Of a DNA stretch of 64,000 nucleotides, positions 21,161 to 33,795 are shown one piece after another. The notes below the pieces were generated by a model, which saw only the letters and a list, made by a program, of their open reading frames with translations, searched no databases and was not told the DNA's origin. The position numbers were made by a program, and so were the translations under genes. This DNA is from Buxus sempervirens (Eukaryota > Streptophyta > Magnoliopsida > Buxales > Buxaceae). Numbering within the stretch: the first letter of the stretch is position 1; each line of letters opens with the position of its first letter. Location: assembly GCA_947561395.2 (NCBI GenBank), contig OX387193.1, positions 35,724,255 to 35,788,254 of the forward strand, in the 5' to 3' direction.

Positions 21161-23785
21161 CCAAAAAAAAAATTGCACCAAAAAACGGTAAAGGTACCCT
21201 ATGTAAAACGGAGGTACCCCACAGTGGAAGATGAAGGTACACCCCCTTATACCGAAGGTACCCTAGGAAACAATTACTAACAAACTTCAACGCGCGAACA
21301 GTCCTTTTAAAAGCATGCGCGTTAGTTGTCTTCTTTAGCCGAAATGTTCGCGCGTTGATGTTTGTTCGTATTTCCTTCTTCGGGGTACCTTCGCCTTAAC
21401 TGCGGGGTACCTTTGTATTATTTCTTGGGGTACCTTAGTTTTAATTGGGGGTACCTGTTGCCTACCTTAATATATGCGTGTGTACATCTACATACATATG
21501 TACACATATATACAAGTACATGTGTACACATCAACAAATGTACTTACACGTGTACACAAGTACACACATGTATACGCAGGTATACATGTGTGTGCGTGTG
21601 TACATGTACATGTACACAAGTATATGTTGTTGTACGTGTACATGTACATACATGTGTACTAATGTACACACATGTGTACACACATGTACATGTGTGCACA
21701 TGTGTACATGTCTACGCATATATACATGTACATGTGTACACATCAACAAATGTACTTACATGTGTACACAAGTACACACATGTATACGCAGGTATACATG
21801 TGTGTGCGTGTGTACATGTACATGTACACAAGTATATGTTGTTGTAAGTGTACATGTACATGTACATACATTTGTACACATGTACACACATGTGTACATA
21901 TGTACACAGATGTACATGTACATGTGTGTGTACACATGTGTACACACATGTACATGTGTGCACATATACACATGTGTACATGTGTACACATGTGTACATG
22001 TGTACATGTGTACACATGTGTACATGTCTACGCATATAGACATGTACATGTGTACACATATACACGTGTACATGTGTAAACAGATGTACATGTACATGTG
22101 TACACATGTACACACATGTGCATATGTAAAGGTTCACGTACACATGTTAGTGCACAGGTACATGTGTAAATGGCTCAGGTACCCCAAGAAACTAGACCAA
22201 GGGCACCACCCAATTAAGCCTAAGGTACATCAACAAATAAGTCAAAAGTACCCCCCCAATGATGCCTTACTGTAGCCACAATTATGAAGCCAGGTATTGT
22301 ATGGGTACCCCACAAAACACGTAAGTACCGCAAAAATAATATCAAGATACCCTATAGGTAAGGCGAAGGTACCCCAAAGAAGGAATTACTAAGAAAGGAA
22401 AACGTGCAGACGTTAAGGTCCAACGCATGAACGTTTAAGCTATAAAAGAAGATAACGCGCGAGCGTTTAGAAGAACGTTCATGCGTTGAAGTTCTTTACA
22501 CAGAGCATTTACTGAGGTACCTTCAGTATAATGGGTTGTACCCCAATCTTCCATGGGGATTACCTTAATTTTACAGGGGGTACCCATATTTGATTTTGTG
22601 ACTTTTTTTTGGGGACAACTAAAGGCTTGTATGGGGGGTACATTGGGCTGATCTGGGGGATACCCCACCGGCTTACAAGATGGCACCCTGCCTTATATAT
22701 AAATATATGTGTTACATAACCCATAAGATATACGTACAACTACGTACGCGTGTGTACATGTACGTGTACATGTGTGCATGTGTACACATGTGTTCGTATG
22801 CATGAACATGTGTACATGAACCTTTACTTATGCACATGTATGGGTACATGTGTGTACTTGTGATCACATGTATGTACATTTGTATATGTGTACACATGTG
22901 TGTACTTGTGTACACAGGTATGTATGTGTACACGTACAACAACATATACGTGTGTACTTGTACACATTCACGTGTACATGAATAAATATTAGTACACATG
23001 CATGTACATGTGTACACGTGTACATGGCTCAGGTACCCAATGAATTTAGACCAAGGGCACCACCCAAATAAGCCTAAGGTACATCAGCAAATAAGTCAAA
23101 AGTACCCTCCAATGATGCCTTACGGTAGCCAAAATTATGAAGCCAGGTAATGTATGGGTACCCCAAATAACATGTAGGTACCCCAAAAATAATATTAAGA
23201 TACCCTATAGGTAAGGCGAAGGTATCCCAAATAAGGAATTACTAAGAAACAGAAACGCGCGAACGTTTAAGCTATAAAAGAAAATAAGGCGCGAGCGTTA
23301 AGAAGAACGTTCACGCGTTGAAGTTCTTTACCAGAGCATTTACTGAGGTACCTTCGGTATAATGGGGTGTACCCCAATCTTCCATGGAGAGTACCTGAAT
23401 TTTACATGGGGTACCCATATTTGATTTTGTGACTTTTTTTTTGGGGACAACTAAAGGCTTGTATGGGGGGTACATTGGGCTGATCTAGGGGACACCCAAC
23501 CGGCTTACAAGATGGTACCCTGCCTTATATATGCATATATGTGTTACATAACCCATAAGATGTACGTACAACTACGTACGCGTGTGTACATGTACGTGTA
23601 CATGTGTGCATGTGTACACATGTGTGCGTGTGCATGAACATGTGTACATGAACCTTTACATATGCACATGTACGAGTACATGTGCATGCACATGTATACC
23701 TACGTATACATGTGTGTACTTGTGATCACATTTATGTACATTTGCATATGTGTGCACATGTACATGTGTGTACTTGTGTACATAC

Positions 23786-24150
23786 ATCTATTATCTATAA
23801 TTTATAGATAATAGATTTTCTTATAAGAAATTTCTTATACATTTCATATATATATATATATATATATATAAGAAATGTATAAACTTTCTTATACATTTCT
23901 TATATGTATATGTATATAACAATGGATATAGAAATTTATATATATAAACGTATAAGAAATTTTCATATATATTTAAGAAAATTTCATATATACATTTATA
24001 TGTATAAGAAAAATAAATTTCTTACGTATATACATATGTATATATATATAAACATTTATATATATATATACATATACATATACATATACATATATATGTA
24101 CATAAAATCCAATGCTCTTATATATATGTATAAATATATGAATATATATC
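23786..24150. repeat. AT-rich palindromic centre of the M3-M6 inverted repeat
   Basis: 23786-23816 is a palindrome with 15-bp arms (ATCTATTATCTATAA/TTATAGATAATAGAT) around one T. Next, TTATACATTTC and GAAATGTATAA face each other across a (TA)n run at about 23836-23882. The rest is TATATA/TACATA repeat. It sits at the symmetry centre of M4 and M5. Confidence 0.85.
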
Positions 24151-24959
24151 AGCCTTTAGGTACCCCCCATACAAGCCTTTAGGTGTCCCAAAACCCTGTA
24201 AAAGTAGGGGGTCCCCCATGGAAGTTTGAGGTACACCCTGTTATACCGAAAGTACCTCAGTAAATTTTCTGCATAAAGAACTTCAATGCGCGAATGTTCT
24301 TCTTAACGCTCGCGCCTTATTTTCTTTTACAGCTTAAACGTTCGCACGTTGGACCTTAATGTCCGCGAGTTTCCGTTTCTTAGTAATTCCTTCTTTGGGG
24401 TACCTTCGCCTTACCTATAGGGTATCTTAATATTATTTTTGGGGGTACCTACTTGTTATTTGGGGTACCCATACATTACTTGGCTTCATAATTTTGGCTA
24501 CCGTAAGGCATCATTGGGGGGGTACTTTTGACTTATTTGTTGATGTACCTTAGGCTTATTTGGGTGGTGCCTTGGTCTAAATTCTTTGGGTACCTGAGCC
24601 ATGTACACATGTACACATGTACATGCATGTGTACTCATATTTATTCATGTACACATGAACGTGTACAAGTACACACGTATATGTTGTTGTACGTGTACAT
24701 GTACATACCTGTGTACACAAGTACACACATGTGTACGTGTGTACACACATGTACCCGTACATGTGCATATGTAAAGATTCATGTACACATGTTCATGCAC
24801 ACGAACACATGTGTACACATGCACACATGTACACGTACATGTACACACGCGCACGTAGTTGTATGTACATCTTATGGGTTATATAACACATATATGTATA
24901 TATAAAGCAGGGTACCATCTTGTAAGCCGGTGGGGTATCCCCCAGATCAGCCCAATGTA

Positions 24960-24979
24960 CCCCCCCCCCCCCCCCCCCC
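24960..24979. repeat. 20-base C tract
   Basis: An uninterrupted run of 20 C within M6. The corresponding place in M3 (22635-22641) has only 6 G on the opposite strand, so this tract expanded in one copy. Confidence 0.9.
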
Positions 24980-25560
24980 ATACAACCCTTTAGTTGTCCC
25001 CCAAAAAAAGTCACAAAATCAAATATGGGTACCCCTTGTAAAATTCAGGTACTCCCCATGGAAGATTGGGGTACACCCCATTATACCGAAGGTATCTCAG
25101 TAAATGCTCTGCGTAAAGAACTTCAACGGGCGAACGTTCTTCTAAACACTCACGCGTTATCTTCTTTTATAGCTTAAACGTTCGCGCGTTGGACCTTAAC
25201 GTCCGCGCGTTTTTGTTTCTTAGTAATTCCTTCTATGGGGTACTTCGTCTTACCTATAGGGTAGCTTCATATTATTTTTGGGGTACCCACATTTTATTTG
25301 GGGTACCTATACATTACTTGGCTTCATAATTGTGGCTACAATAAGGCATTATTTGGGGGCACCTTTGGCTTATTTGTTGATGTACCTTAGACTTATTTGA
25401 GGGGTGCCCTGGTCGTATTTCTTGGGGTACCTCGCTACAACTGTGGGCTATTGGTGCTCTCTTCGTTGGGTTACGTTTTGGAAAACTTTGCACAGTACCT
25501 TGGGCTTAAGTGTGGGGTAGCTTGGCCTTATTTAGGGGGTACTTAGATTTATATGTATTG

Positions 25561-26111
25561 AAGCTTCAAAAATACGTACACATATGTTACATGAGTCACA
25601 TTCATAACGTGACATGAATGTTATAAACTCTCACATCATTCAATCCTTTTCCCATGATTTGTAGACACATTATTATATCATAAATACATCAAGTCGCTGT
25701 TTCATCAGGGTTAGGTCCCATGAGTAATCGGAACATGGCGATTAAGCATGCGATTAATCTACTGATTTTTACGACTAATCTTGCGGCCGTACGTATTATT
25801 TGTATTCGCACAAGCGAGGGTTTATGTTTGGGTGTATAAATAGAGGGCTTCGCTCCACTTCGTACTCACGATTAATCTAGGGTTTCCTACGCATGGGTCC
25901 CCTTATTCCACTGTTCTCCTGCTGCCTCTCGCCTCCAAATCACAATTAATCTATGGTATCTTATACGCACTTCCTGTTTCTTCCAGGGTTCTCCAAGTCT
26001 CTATACTCTCCAACTCAAGGCCAAATATACGGGGTTTATGATTTGGCTCCACCAAGTTTCCACTGTGAGTTGTGTCAAACATTGTTTTTTTCTTTGTCAT
26101 TTTTTAAAATC
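25561..26111 (+). promoter_or_regulatory. Leader of the forward ORF with GATTAATC motifs and TATA box
   Basis: GATTAAGC, GCGATTAATC, GACTAATC and CGATTAATC-like motifs occur at 25739-25795 and 25866-25876, with a weaker one near 25942. TATAAATA is at 25835-25842, giving a likely start near 25870 and a 240-base leader to the ATG at 26112. The GATTAATC motifs recur at 34125-34325 on the far side of the Mutator-like unit. Confidence 0.6.
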
Positions 26112-27495
26112 ATGCCTAGAACAAAGAATTCTAGCATGCGCCATAAAAGGAGAAGGGATAGGACTCCTGCACCTGCAAGTCCCTCATTATCTTCCAGCTC
26201 TCATTACAGCCCTTCTAAGACAGAGGAACCCAATCCCTCTCAGAATACCATCCATAGGGAGCCTTATTCTCTTGATAATTCATCGTCTGCACCTTCTGAA
26301 GCCGAGCAGATTCTGCAGCGACCCTTGATTGTTGAAAAACCGGTTGTTAAATCATGTTTAGCACCATATGGTAGTGTACAGATTCTGGAAGCTGTTGGTT
26401 GGTCCGGCATTCTAGATTGGGGGGATGCTGCCAACTCCTCGATTGTTGCTCAACTTTACGCCGGATCCCATAACTTGTCCACCCCTCCTTTTCGTGAGCC
26501 TGCATTTGAGATCAAAGTGGCAGACTCTACCTATACTGTCACACCTGACTTGATAAGTGATGTAATGGGTATACTTAGATCAGAGGTCCGTTTCCTGAAC
26601 CCACCAACGCAAGAGGAACTTGCTGAGGCCACTCGATGTCTGTGTGGGATTGATGCACCATGGAAAAAGACTGTGCTTCAAGCTAATCAGCTCTTCCCTA
26701 GGTATAGAATACTCCATCTCATCTTCACATTCAATGTCTATCCTAGGTGCGGTAATAAGTTCAAGCTAATTGTGCGCACCTAAATCTGACCTAGATCGCA
26801 CACGAGGTGCACGTGGAGGTTCGTGCGTGCCTCGGGACATTCAGAGTCGCCACTGCCTGAGAGGTGCAGGCAGACACGGTGATTACCCTATCCGGGTCTA
26901 AGTCTGGTCTGCGGCTTTTCAGAGTTCTAGCTAAGTCTTCGGTTATGTCCGGGGAAGTCCTAAGACACTCCGGCCCGCCCCGTCGGTTTGACGAGTCCCT
27001 CGGGTCTCCCTGGTTTTTTGAGTCAGTCTCACCCTTCCTAGACCAGCATGCTTCTTTTTGGGTCTGGCAGGGTCTTCTGATGGTGTGGGCCCCTTTTATT
27101 TCATTTTATCTTTTTATTTAGATGAGGTGGTCGGATACGGGTCCTGTTGGAAGACTCGTGGGTTGTCAGGTTTGGGCTTGGGCCCAGCAGGGTTATTGGG
27201 TAACCCTTTTTAGGTTATTTGTTTACTAAACAAGCTAAAAGGATCTACTGGACTTGGTTTTGGCCCGAAGATGATTAAAGAGGCGGCCTTGGGCCCATTT
27301 ATTGCAAACGGGCCGGGTTTGGGCCGGTCAAAATGTGGGCTACACATGTGGGCCCGGGGTGTCCTGGTGGGCCCATGATCTTTCAATAGGCTAAAAATGG
27401 CCCAAATAGCCTATTTGAGTCGGGTTAAACCAACTCGGGTCGGTTCAAGCTCATTCAGGTCGAAAAAGTTAATTTTTTAAGTTATTTTTCAATTT

Positions 27496-27589
27496 GACCG
27501 TATTTGATTCATGGTCTGGTCAGAACCGTAAATTTAATGTGGTTCAGGCCAGACCGTATATCAAATACGATCATGCCTGGATCGTAGAT
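27496..27589 (-). repeat. Three-tier hairpin plus a second stem in the solo LTR
   Basis: GACCGTATTTGAT pairs with ATCAAATACGATC (27496-27508 and 27560-27572, one mismatch). Inside it GGTCTGG pairs with CCAGACC, and inside that GAACC pairs with GGTTC. The outer 3' arm overlaps a further stem, TACGATC/GATCGTA (about 27566-27586). Confidence 0.85.
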
Positions 27590-28578
27590 TTAATGCGGGT
27601 TTTGCCCGAATTCATTGTTTTGCTCCGATTTCGCCGAGGATCATCTTGGTTGGCTTATTGGGAGGTCTGACGACCTCTGTTGACATTTTACAGCTTTCCA
27701 TAGCAATGCATTCGCTCCAATTGGCCTTGAAGTTCTTCCCTTTCTCTCTTTTGCACTCTTTGAAGAAATAAGATTTTCTTTTAATCATCCACAGCCACTA
27801 CCAAGAAGGGAAATAGAGAGGGATAATAGGGGTACATGGGATGATTTAGGAGGACAAATCTCCCATAATCAACAAGCAAAATAACCCAAGCAAAGCAACT
27901 TAAGGTTAGTTTAAAAATCCTTTTGAACTTAAAATTGCTCTTCTCCTTTCAAATGGAGTTTCCTCCTTGTTATGGAGAACCCATAACTATGCAAAAATGA
28001 GAAGAAACGGGTGAGATAAAGACTATAAAATAAACAGTAAGTTAAAACCAATTTGGAAAAGATCAAAATGAATATATATGAATTACAATGTTACCCAAAA
28101 TGTCTTTATACCATTACCTTCTCTTTTCGATGTGTGTGTTGATTCTCTGAGAATTTTGGCAGCGCTTCCGCACTCCCGTTGATTTCCAAAAACGGGATTG
28201 AAAAGAGCCTCCTTATCTTAGGTTTGGAGAGAAGGAGGGGAGGAGAAATTTGGGCAGCGCTCCCGCGCTACTGTTGATTTCTCAAAATCGGTTTGAACAG
28301 GGTCTCTCCTACTTTGGGTTAAAAGGGATAGAGGGTAGAGACAAAAGGGTGTGGTATAGGGGCAAAATGGTAAAGGTTTTAGGCTAGCAGAGTTTGGACA
28401 GAGTAGGGTCGTGGAAAAACACCACAGAGGAGAGGACGAGATCTTATGGGGGTTGGCCTCTCTTGAGTGGAAATCAAGGAGGAAGAGAGAAGGGAGGGGG
28501 TGAGTGAAGTGGGTGAGAGAGCAAAAGGGGGAGAAGAAAGAGGTTTGATGCTTAGGATGGAATGGGGGGTGGCCCCCA

Positions 28579-28585
28579 TTTTATA
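28579..28585 (-). promoter_or_regulatory. TATA box of the solo LTR
   Basis: Minus strand reads CAACTATAAAATGGGGG, about 880 bp from the LTR start. The hairpins of this LTR lie downstream of it. Confidence 0.65.
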
Positions 28586-30108
28586 GTTGAAAAAATGACC
28601 TAAAAATGAATTTTAATCACCTTTTTGACTGAATTTTAATTTCATGTTTCATGTAACTAAAACTTAAATATTTTTTATTCTCATCGAATCCAACTCATTA
28701 AGCTTATCCATAGTATTGACATGTGGTTGATATTTTTTGTTTATTTTTTATTTATCTTATTTTTTAGATTCTTTAAGATTTATTATTATTTTATTCTTAA
28801 GATTTTTTTGGTTAGAAGACACATGTGTTTTCTATTTCCTATTTTATTTTTGATTTAATTTAATTGTTAGATATTTACAAAATATTATTATTTTATTCTT
28901 AGATTTTTATTTTTTTGTCATTTCTTCAATCTTGCCACATGTGCAGATTTTCCGAAATTTTTGACTGCTCATAACTTTCTCATTTGATATCCGATTTCAG
29001 CAAACTTAGTGGCATTGGAATCAGGTTGAGATTCCCTATCCACTAAACTAAAGTTTGGCAGCAAATTCGAGCTTTTTAGCAGAAGTGCAAATTCGCGTCC
29101 CAGAGCCAGTTTTGCTCATATCTCCTTCTCCAGGACTCCGATTCCAGCAAATTCAGTTGCGTTGGAGTCGTGTCGATGTGTTCTTTCTGCTGTTGTCCAA
29201 TTGAGCAGCTAATTTGGAGTTTTGCAGAAAGCCGATTTCTGCTATTTCCAGATTTGACCAACCCATAACTTCTTTATCCGGACTCCGATTTGAGCAAACT
29301 CAGTTGCGTTAGAATCGTATTGAAGTCCTCTTTCCAATGGTATAAAGTTTGGTAGTCAATTTGCACCTGATCAAAAAGTCAAAATTTTGACCCCTTCAGG
29401 TTTGACTTTTAATTTGACTTTTAATTTTCTTCATTTCAGGGGTGCAAAAATCAGGTGTCTACACTAACCAAGGCCATGGTCTTCCTTTTCTACCGTCTCA
29501 TTACTTGGACGCGCCTTTGTCTGCCCACATTCATTTGCAAACATATATGTCAAATTGTCCATTCATCTGGTCACAGAGCCCTTCCGTTTGCCTATCTTAT
29601 GACCAGGATTGGGATGAGGTTTGGTTTACGTGGACCTCCTGATTCCATGGTTATTTCAAGACATTTTTCACAGATGAATCTAAATCAAATGCAACTTGCA
29701 CCTTTGCACCACTACTATCATGCGGCTCAGAGATCCGGAGAATCAAGGGAGCTCCAACAGCAGCCACAACAAAGAGAGGAAGCAGAGCCAGCACAACCTT
29801 CTTTGTCATCACATCCTCATCCAACCACTTCTCAACCCAGCTCTTTCAAGACATATTCACGACGTGGACCATCGTCAGAACCCTTTCGTAGGCTTAGCCA
29901 AGACGTTGGAGCGATTCGAGAGGATTTTGGCAGTCTACGACGTGATTTTGGAATGTTTCAGGAATCTATCACTCATGAAGTTGGTGGACTAAAGAAGCTG
30001 GTCAAAAAAGCCGTGAAGATAGTGACTCATCTCTTCACTTGCTCGAGTCAACAGAATCCATCCCTCCCACCACTTCCTGGGTCTGATGACGATGACATTG
30101 CACCGTAG

Positions 30109-31530
30109 TGTGTTGATTTTAGACGTACTTATATGATTTGGATATAAATGTATTGATCTCAACACAACTCAGATGTATAGAATGTACTCATTTCACATAG
30201 CAAAAGTATTCGTAATTACAGCATCATAATCCTCTGTTGTTTCCATTTGATATAACTTTGTCCATCAATTTACTCTGAATCAGTTCCTTCTTTGAAAAGA
30301 TGATTGGCGGTGTACCGTAGGTCTCATTTGGGGGCTACCTAAGGCATCATTGGGGGGATTGCCTGAGGACAAGGGCATAATTACGAGGAACAAAGTGGTA
30401 CGTTAGGAAGTAGGAAGAATTTGCTTCTAACGCGCGGACGTTAGGAAGCAACGTTCGCGTGGTGAAATCTCAATCACCAATTCGTACTGAAACGTTCGGG
30501 TGTTGATATCCTAGGTACACGCGTCATGCTATTTGTGCAGAGGGTACCTTGGACTTATTTGTGGGGTACCCAAAGCATGATTGTGGGTACCTAACGCTTA
30601 ATTGGGGGTACCTAAAGTCCAGATGGGTGGGTTCTTATTGTTGTTTGAGGGGATACCTTAACTCTTCAGTTGGGGTATACAAAATATATATATTGGGGGG
30701 TTTTGGGAGCCATTATGGGTGGTGCCTAAGGTAGATAGGGGGTACCTAAGGGTTGATTTTGGATGTACTTGTGTTATTAATGGGGAAACCTTATTTTGAT
30801 TTGAGATGTACTTGCAAGAGGAACAGCAAGAAGCTCTGAAAATATTAACCAATTAACGGAACTAAATAATTAACTCAAAATTGCGATTCTCATTCCACTG
30901 GAAGTATACATTTGGTACATACACATCCATGTACAATTAGAAAAAATGAACACTTACATTGCACTACAAAAACAATATAATTACAGGACTAACACTGTCA
31001 TCGCATTCAATATACACAATTCACTCCCCCTTTTATGTCGTATCTATATACAAAAGAATCACAAATCTCCGGGGAAATGACCTAAATCTCCTTCTTGACG
31101 ATATAAGCTCTCATCTCCACTATAAACTCCCAGAGATCTCCCTACAGTAGAGTTTGAACAGGAGCCAAATTGATTCTAGCCAACAGTATTGCTTGAGTTG
31201 GATTCTTGGAATATGTTTGGACTCATTGATTCCTGTCATTAATGGAATGTCATTGCAAAGCATTGAAATTCTTCACAAAGTATTGAAGAGTAGGATCTTC
31301 TAGAAAATATACACGCAGTAGCTGTGTGTAAGTACCAAGTTGTTGGAATGGAGACAAAATTGCAAATTCAGCCATAGGATATGTTCTCGATTGCATTCCC
31401 GTCACCACTCCATCTGTTCGAAACTAATGAAAGGCCTATGGAATAGATATAATTCATAAAAAATCATAAAATCACCCATAAAACCATAAACATGATATGA
31501 TAAAACAAATACATTAGTATGAGGTAAGTA
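30109..31530. other. Interval between the two transposon genes, with a GGTACC-type module
   Basis: No gene is visible. A module at about 30300-30800 repeats GGGTACCT-(AAGGCTTA)-like units and contains a core with CGCGCGGACGTT and AACGTTCG, related to the 20-25 kb modules. The rest is AT-rich. Confidence 0.65.
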
Positions 31531-33795
31531 TTATACCATTGCCTTGCTCCATCTAGAGCTTTGACTTGCATATGGTGTTTGTGGTGGAGTTTGAGTGTGA
31601 ATTGTATTTGCCGTTTGAGTTGGTACGTCATGGTTCCTTTTCATCTTTGGAGCCCTTTCTAAAAAATGTTTTGGTGGACGTCCACTATGACCTCGACCCG
31701 GTTTCCTCTTCATTCCAGCAACGGTGATTGGAATATTTTCAGATAAATTCTCTCATTCATTCCCATCCACTGCGCTCGGAGGCTTGTTCTTCAGCACATT
31801 TCCAACTTCGGTCATTAAAATGGCCAGCCCATTCGCAGCGCTTTCATATGCCTCAACAGTTTCGGTAGCAATTGCTGATAATTTAATGGCATTATGGCAA
31901 AGTTCTCTGTACCATTTAACCATGGACAACTTTGTCACTTCCTCATTTGACATACGACTATAACTTGGGCTGCAACCCTTTGCATCCTTTGTCCACTGCT
32001 TTAATATGTATTGACTTGGGATCCTCTTAATATTTAGCATGTCAAGTACTTTTAGTGCATGGCTACACAAAATCCCAACAAATTCAAACTTACGGCAACT
32101 GCATTTCAACATATCATCCTCAGTGTTAACTGTAACAACATGCCCTCGAGGATTATCAAATAAGCTAAATTTATACATTTTGGATGTCTCAGTATGTGAA
32201 GTCTCATTAACAACAAGATTATGAGCTTTTGCATATTCCGATTGAAATTTCTCAAACAGCTTCGGTGTGTATACCTCCCTTGCATGCTTTAATATAATGA
32301 TTTCTGCCATCATTCTTGGAATACGTTGGCTCATATTATAATTGTCTTCCTGTTCCTTGTAACGGATATCATCCAAAAGCCTTGAAAAATGCTAGGAAAA
32401 ACACGAGACGTCCATGTTGTACTTCGTGTATTTCTTTAACCGGCTGTTGAAGCTTTCACTCAGTTAGGTGCTCTTCATGTCAGCACAAAATGTAGTTCTT
32501 CCATATACATGGGCCCATTTCTCCTTTATCTTAAATATGCCCTTCAGCCACTCATTGTCTTGGAGATCGTATTTTTGAATCATTGCATCCCACGCTTCCA
32601 AGAACTCAGCCTCTTCCTCGTAATCATATATACACCAATTGAAATCAGATGAAAAGGAGATTCTCGTTTGGAATACGTGACCGAGATGCTTCAATGAATT
32701 TTGGTGCAAATGACATACACATAACCAATGATAGGTGTTCGGAAAAACAAAAGCAATTGCAACTGACATAGCTTCATCTTGGTCTGTAAAGATGGTAATT
32801 GGCCTTTTCCCATTCATTGCCTTTATAAATGTTTCAAACAACCACACAAAGGATGCCTTCGTCTCATCATAAAACATTGCGGCTCCAAACACTACCATTC
32901 GTTTGTGATGGTTGACTCCAACCAATGGTGCAAATGGCCTTTGAGCTTCGTTTGTCCTATAAGTTGTATCAAAACAAACGACATCTCCAAAATTATTGTA
33001 ATCTTCTTGCATCTTCCGATCAGCCCAGAAAAAGTTTGTTATTTCATTGTTCTCATCAACTTGTATAGCATAAAAGAAAGACGGATTGTCAATCAGTTGT
33101 CCTTCAAAATAAATTAATAACCTTGATCCGTCTCCTACTTGCATTGCTCTCCGTCTGTCACGCATCTGGTTCTTATGGTCAATAGGTAGGAAGCCCAAAT
33201 TCTCTCTTCCGCCGGCTTCTCTACCCATGAACTCAAAAGCATGCTTTGGTCGTATGCCACTGCTTTTTGCTAATACAATTTCTGCTAATTGCGCCTCTAT
33301 AATTTTCCTCTATGAAGGTAGCATGTGGGCCTTACTTGGGGTAACAACCTCATGATTATGCTCCTCCTCAAAGCTCGCTACAAAATACATGCCATTGTCT
33401 TTAGCTTTCACACTCATGTGTGTCAAACAACCTGTACGTGTTTCCTTTCTAGGGCTCTTCACATCTTTATCCCGTTTGTCTGTTCCCTTCTTCCCTTCTT
33501 TATAGCAACAAAACTTCCTAGACAACTCCTTACCATCTTTCAGATTTTTCCATCTTGTACTCTTTCGAATACTAAAGCCCTTTTGTGCTGCATAAGCATT
33601 GTAAAATCTATACGTTTCATCAGTAGATGCGAACTCCATTCCCACGGATGGCCTAAAATTTTGAGTATGCCCTTCGTCGTCATCGAACCTTAGCGCTCTT
33701 ATAACTCTAGGCACTGTATTTATATCCACTATATCATCACTAACCTCATCTCCACTTAATTGCTCACTTCCACTTGTAGAAATGACTTGCTCCAT
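31531..33795 (-). pseudogene. FAR1/MULE-type transposase, four in-frame stops
   Basis: A single minus-strand frame of about 750 codons. It starts at ATG 33795 with an acidic N-terminus. A FAR1 DNA-binding domain follows at 33640-33330, with zinc-ligand-like C/H residues ending EEEHNHEVV. A MULE transposase core lies at about 33030-32700 (CFDTTYRTN and FTDQDEAM carry two of the catalytic acids). A SWIM zinc finger is at about 32110-32040 (CSCRKFEFVGILCSHAL). The C-terminal tail holds a GRPPKHF-type basic motif. In-frame stops lie at 33310-33312, 32464-32466, about 32392-32394 and 31753-31755. Several sit where the family usually has glutamine, so CAG/CAA to TAG/TAA is likely. It would have bound the element ends and cut DNA in the nucleus. 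It is not a domesticated FAR1 gene, given the stops and context. Confidence 0.88.

Larger units (their letters stand above)
19998..25560. repeat. Foldback region: GGTACC modules in large inverted repeats
   Basis: Six modules of about 300-550 bp. M1 (20447-20790) and M2 (21165-21480) are inverted copies of each other. M3 (22184-22700) and M4 (23037-23545) are direct copies, and M5 (24155-24600) and M6 (24900-25445) are their inverted copies. Each module reads AAGGTACCCC-type units, then a CpG-rich core with AACGTT and GCGCG motifs, then GGGGTACCTT-type units, so each is itself a loose inverted repeat. TGTACA-rich spacers separate the modules and are themselves inverted copies (for example 20280-20400 against 21520-21640). 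No coding potential is evident; cysteine/histidine-rich ORFs are repeat by-products. This may be a foldback-type transposon or the expanded ends of the Mutator-like element to the right. Confidence 0.88.
26771..29463 (-). repeat. Solo LTR (2693 bp), reverse orientation
   Basis: On the minus strand it begins TGTAGACACC (29463) and ends GGTGCGCACA (26771). Flanks are CTAAT (26766-26770) and CTAAC (29464-29468), a 5-bp target duplication with one mismatch. No internal region or second LTR is present. It shares U3 modules (29285-29325, 29130-29175 and 28990-29035), a late GTGGCGACTC line and the terminal GCGCACA with the element 2 LTR. ORFs inside are not genic. Confidence 0.93.
26112..30108 (+). 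pseudogene. Plant transposon-type protein, split by a solo LTR
   Basis: Two open segments, 26112-26770 and 29464-30108, are one gene interrupted by an LTR at 26771-29463. Across the gap the sequence resumes with the same CTAA, the frame continues, and together they cover about 430 codons without another stop. The N-terminus is basic and serine-rich (starts MPRTKNSSMRHKRRR). The middle (about residues 80-290) resembles the plant-specific domain catalogued as putative plant transposon protein, including FNVYPRCGNK before the break and LPTFICKHI after it. The C-terminus is glutamine-rich and ends in an acidic GSDDDDIAP. I chose ATG 26112 rather than 25953 because it follows the TATA box and leader better. 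Function unknown. Confidence 0.6.

Noticed and set aside
19897-22275. Long cysteine/histidine/threonine-rich ORFs on both strands
   Set aside because: They arise from TGTACA/ACATGTGT repeats, overlap in several frames and on both strands, and change frame freely.
33310-33795. Standalone intact FAR1 host gene
   Set aside because: The frame continues past a stop into a transposase core and SWIM finger with more stops; it is a degraded transposase.
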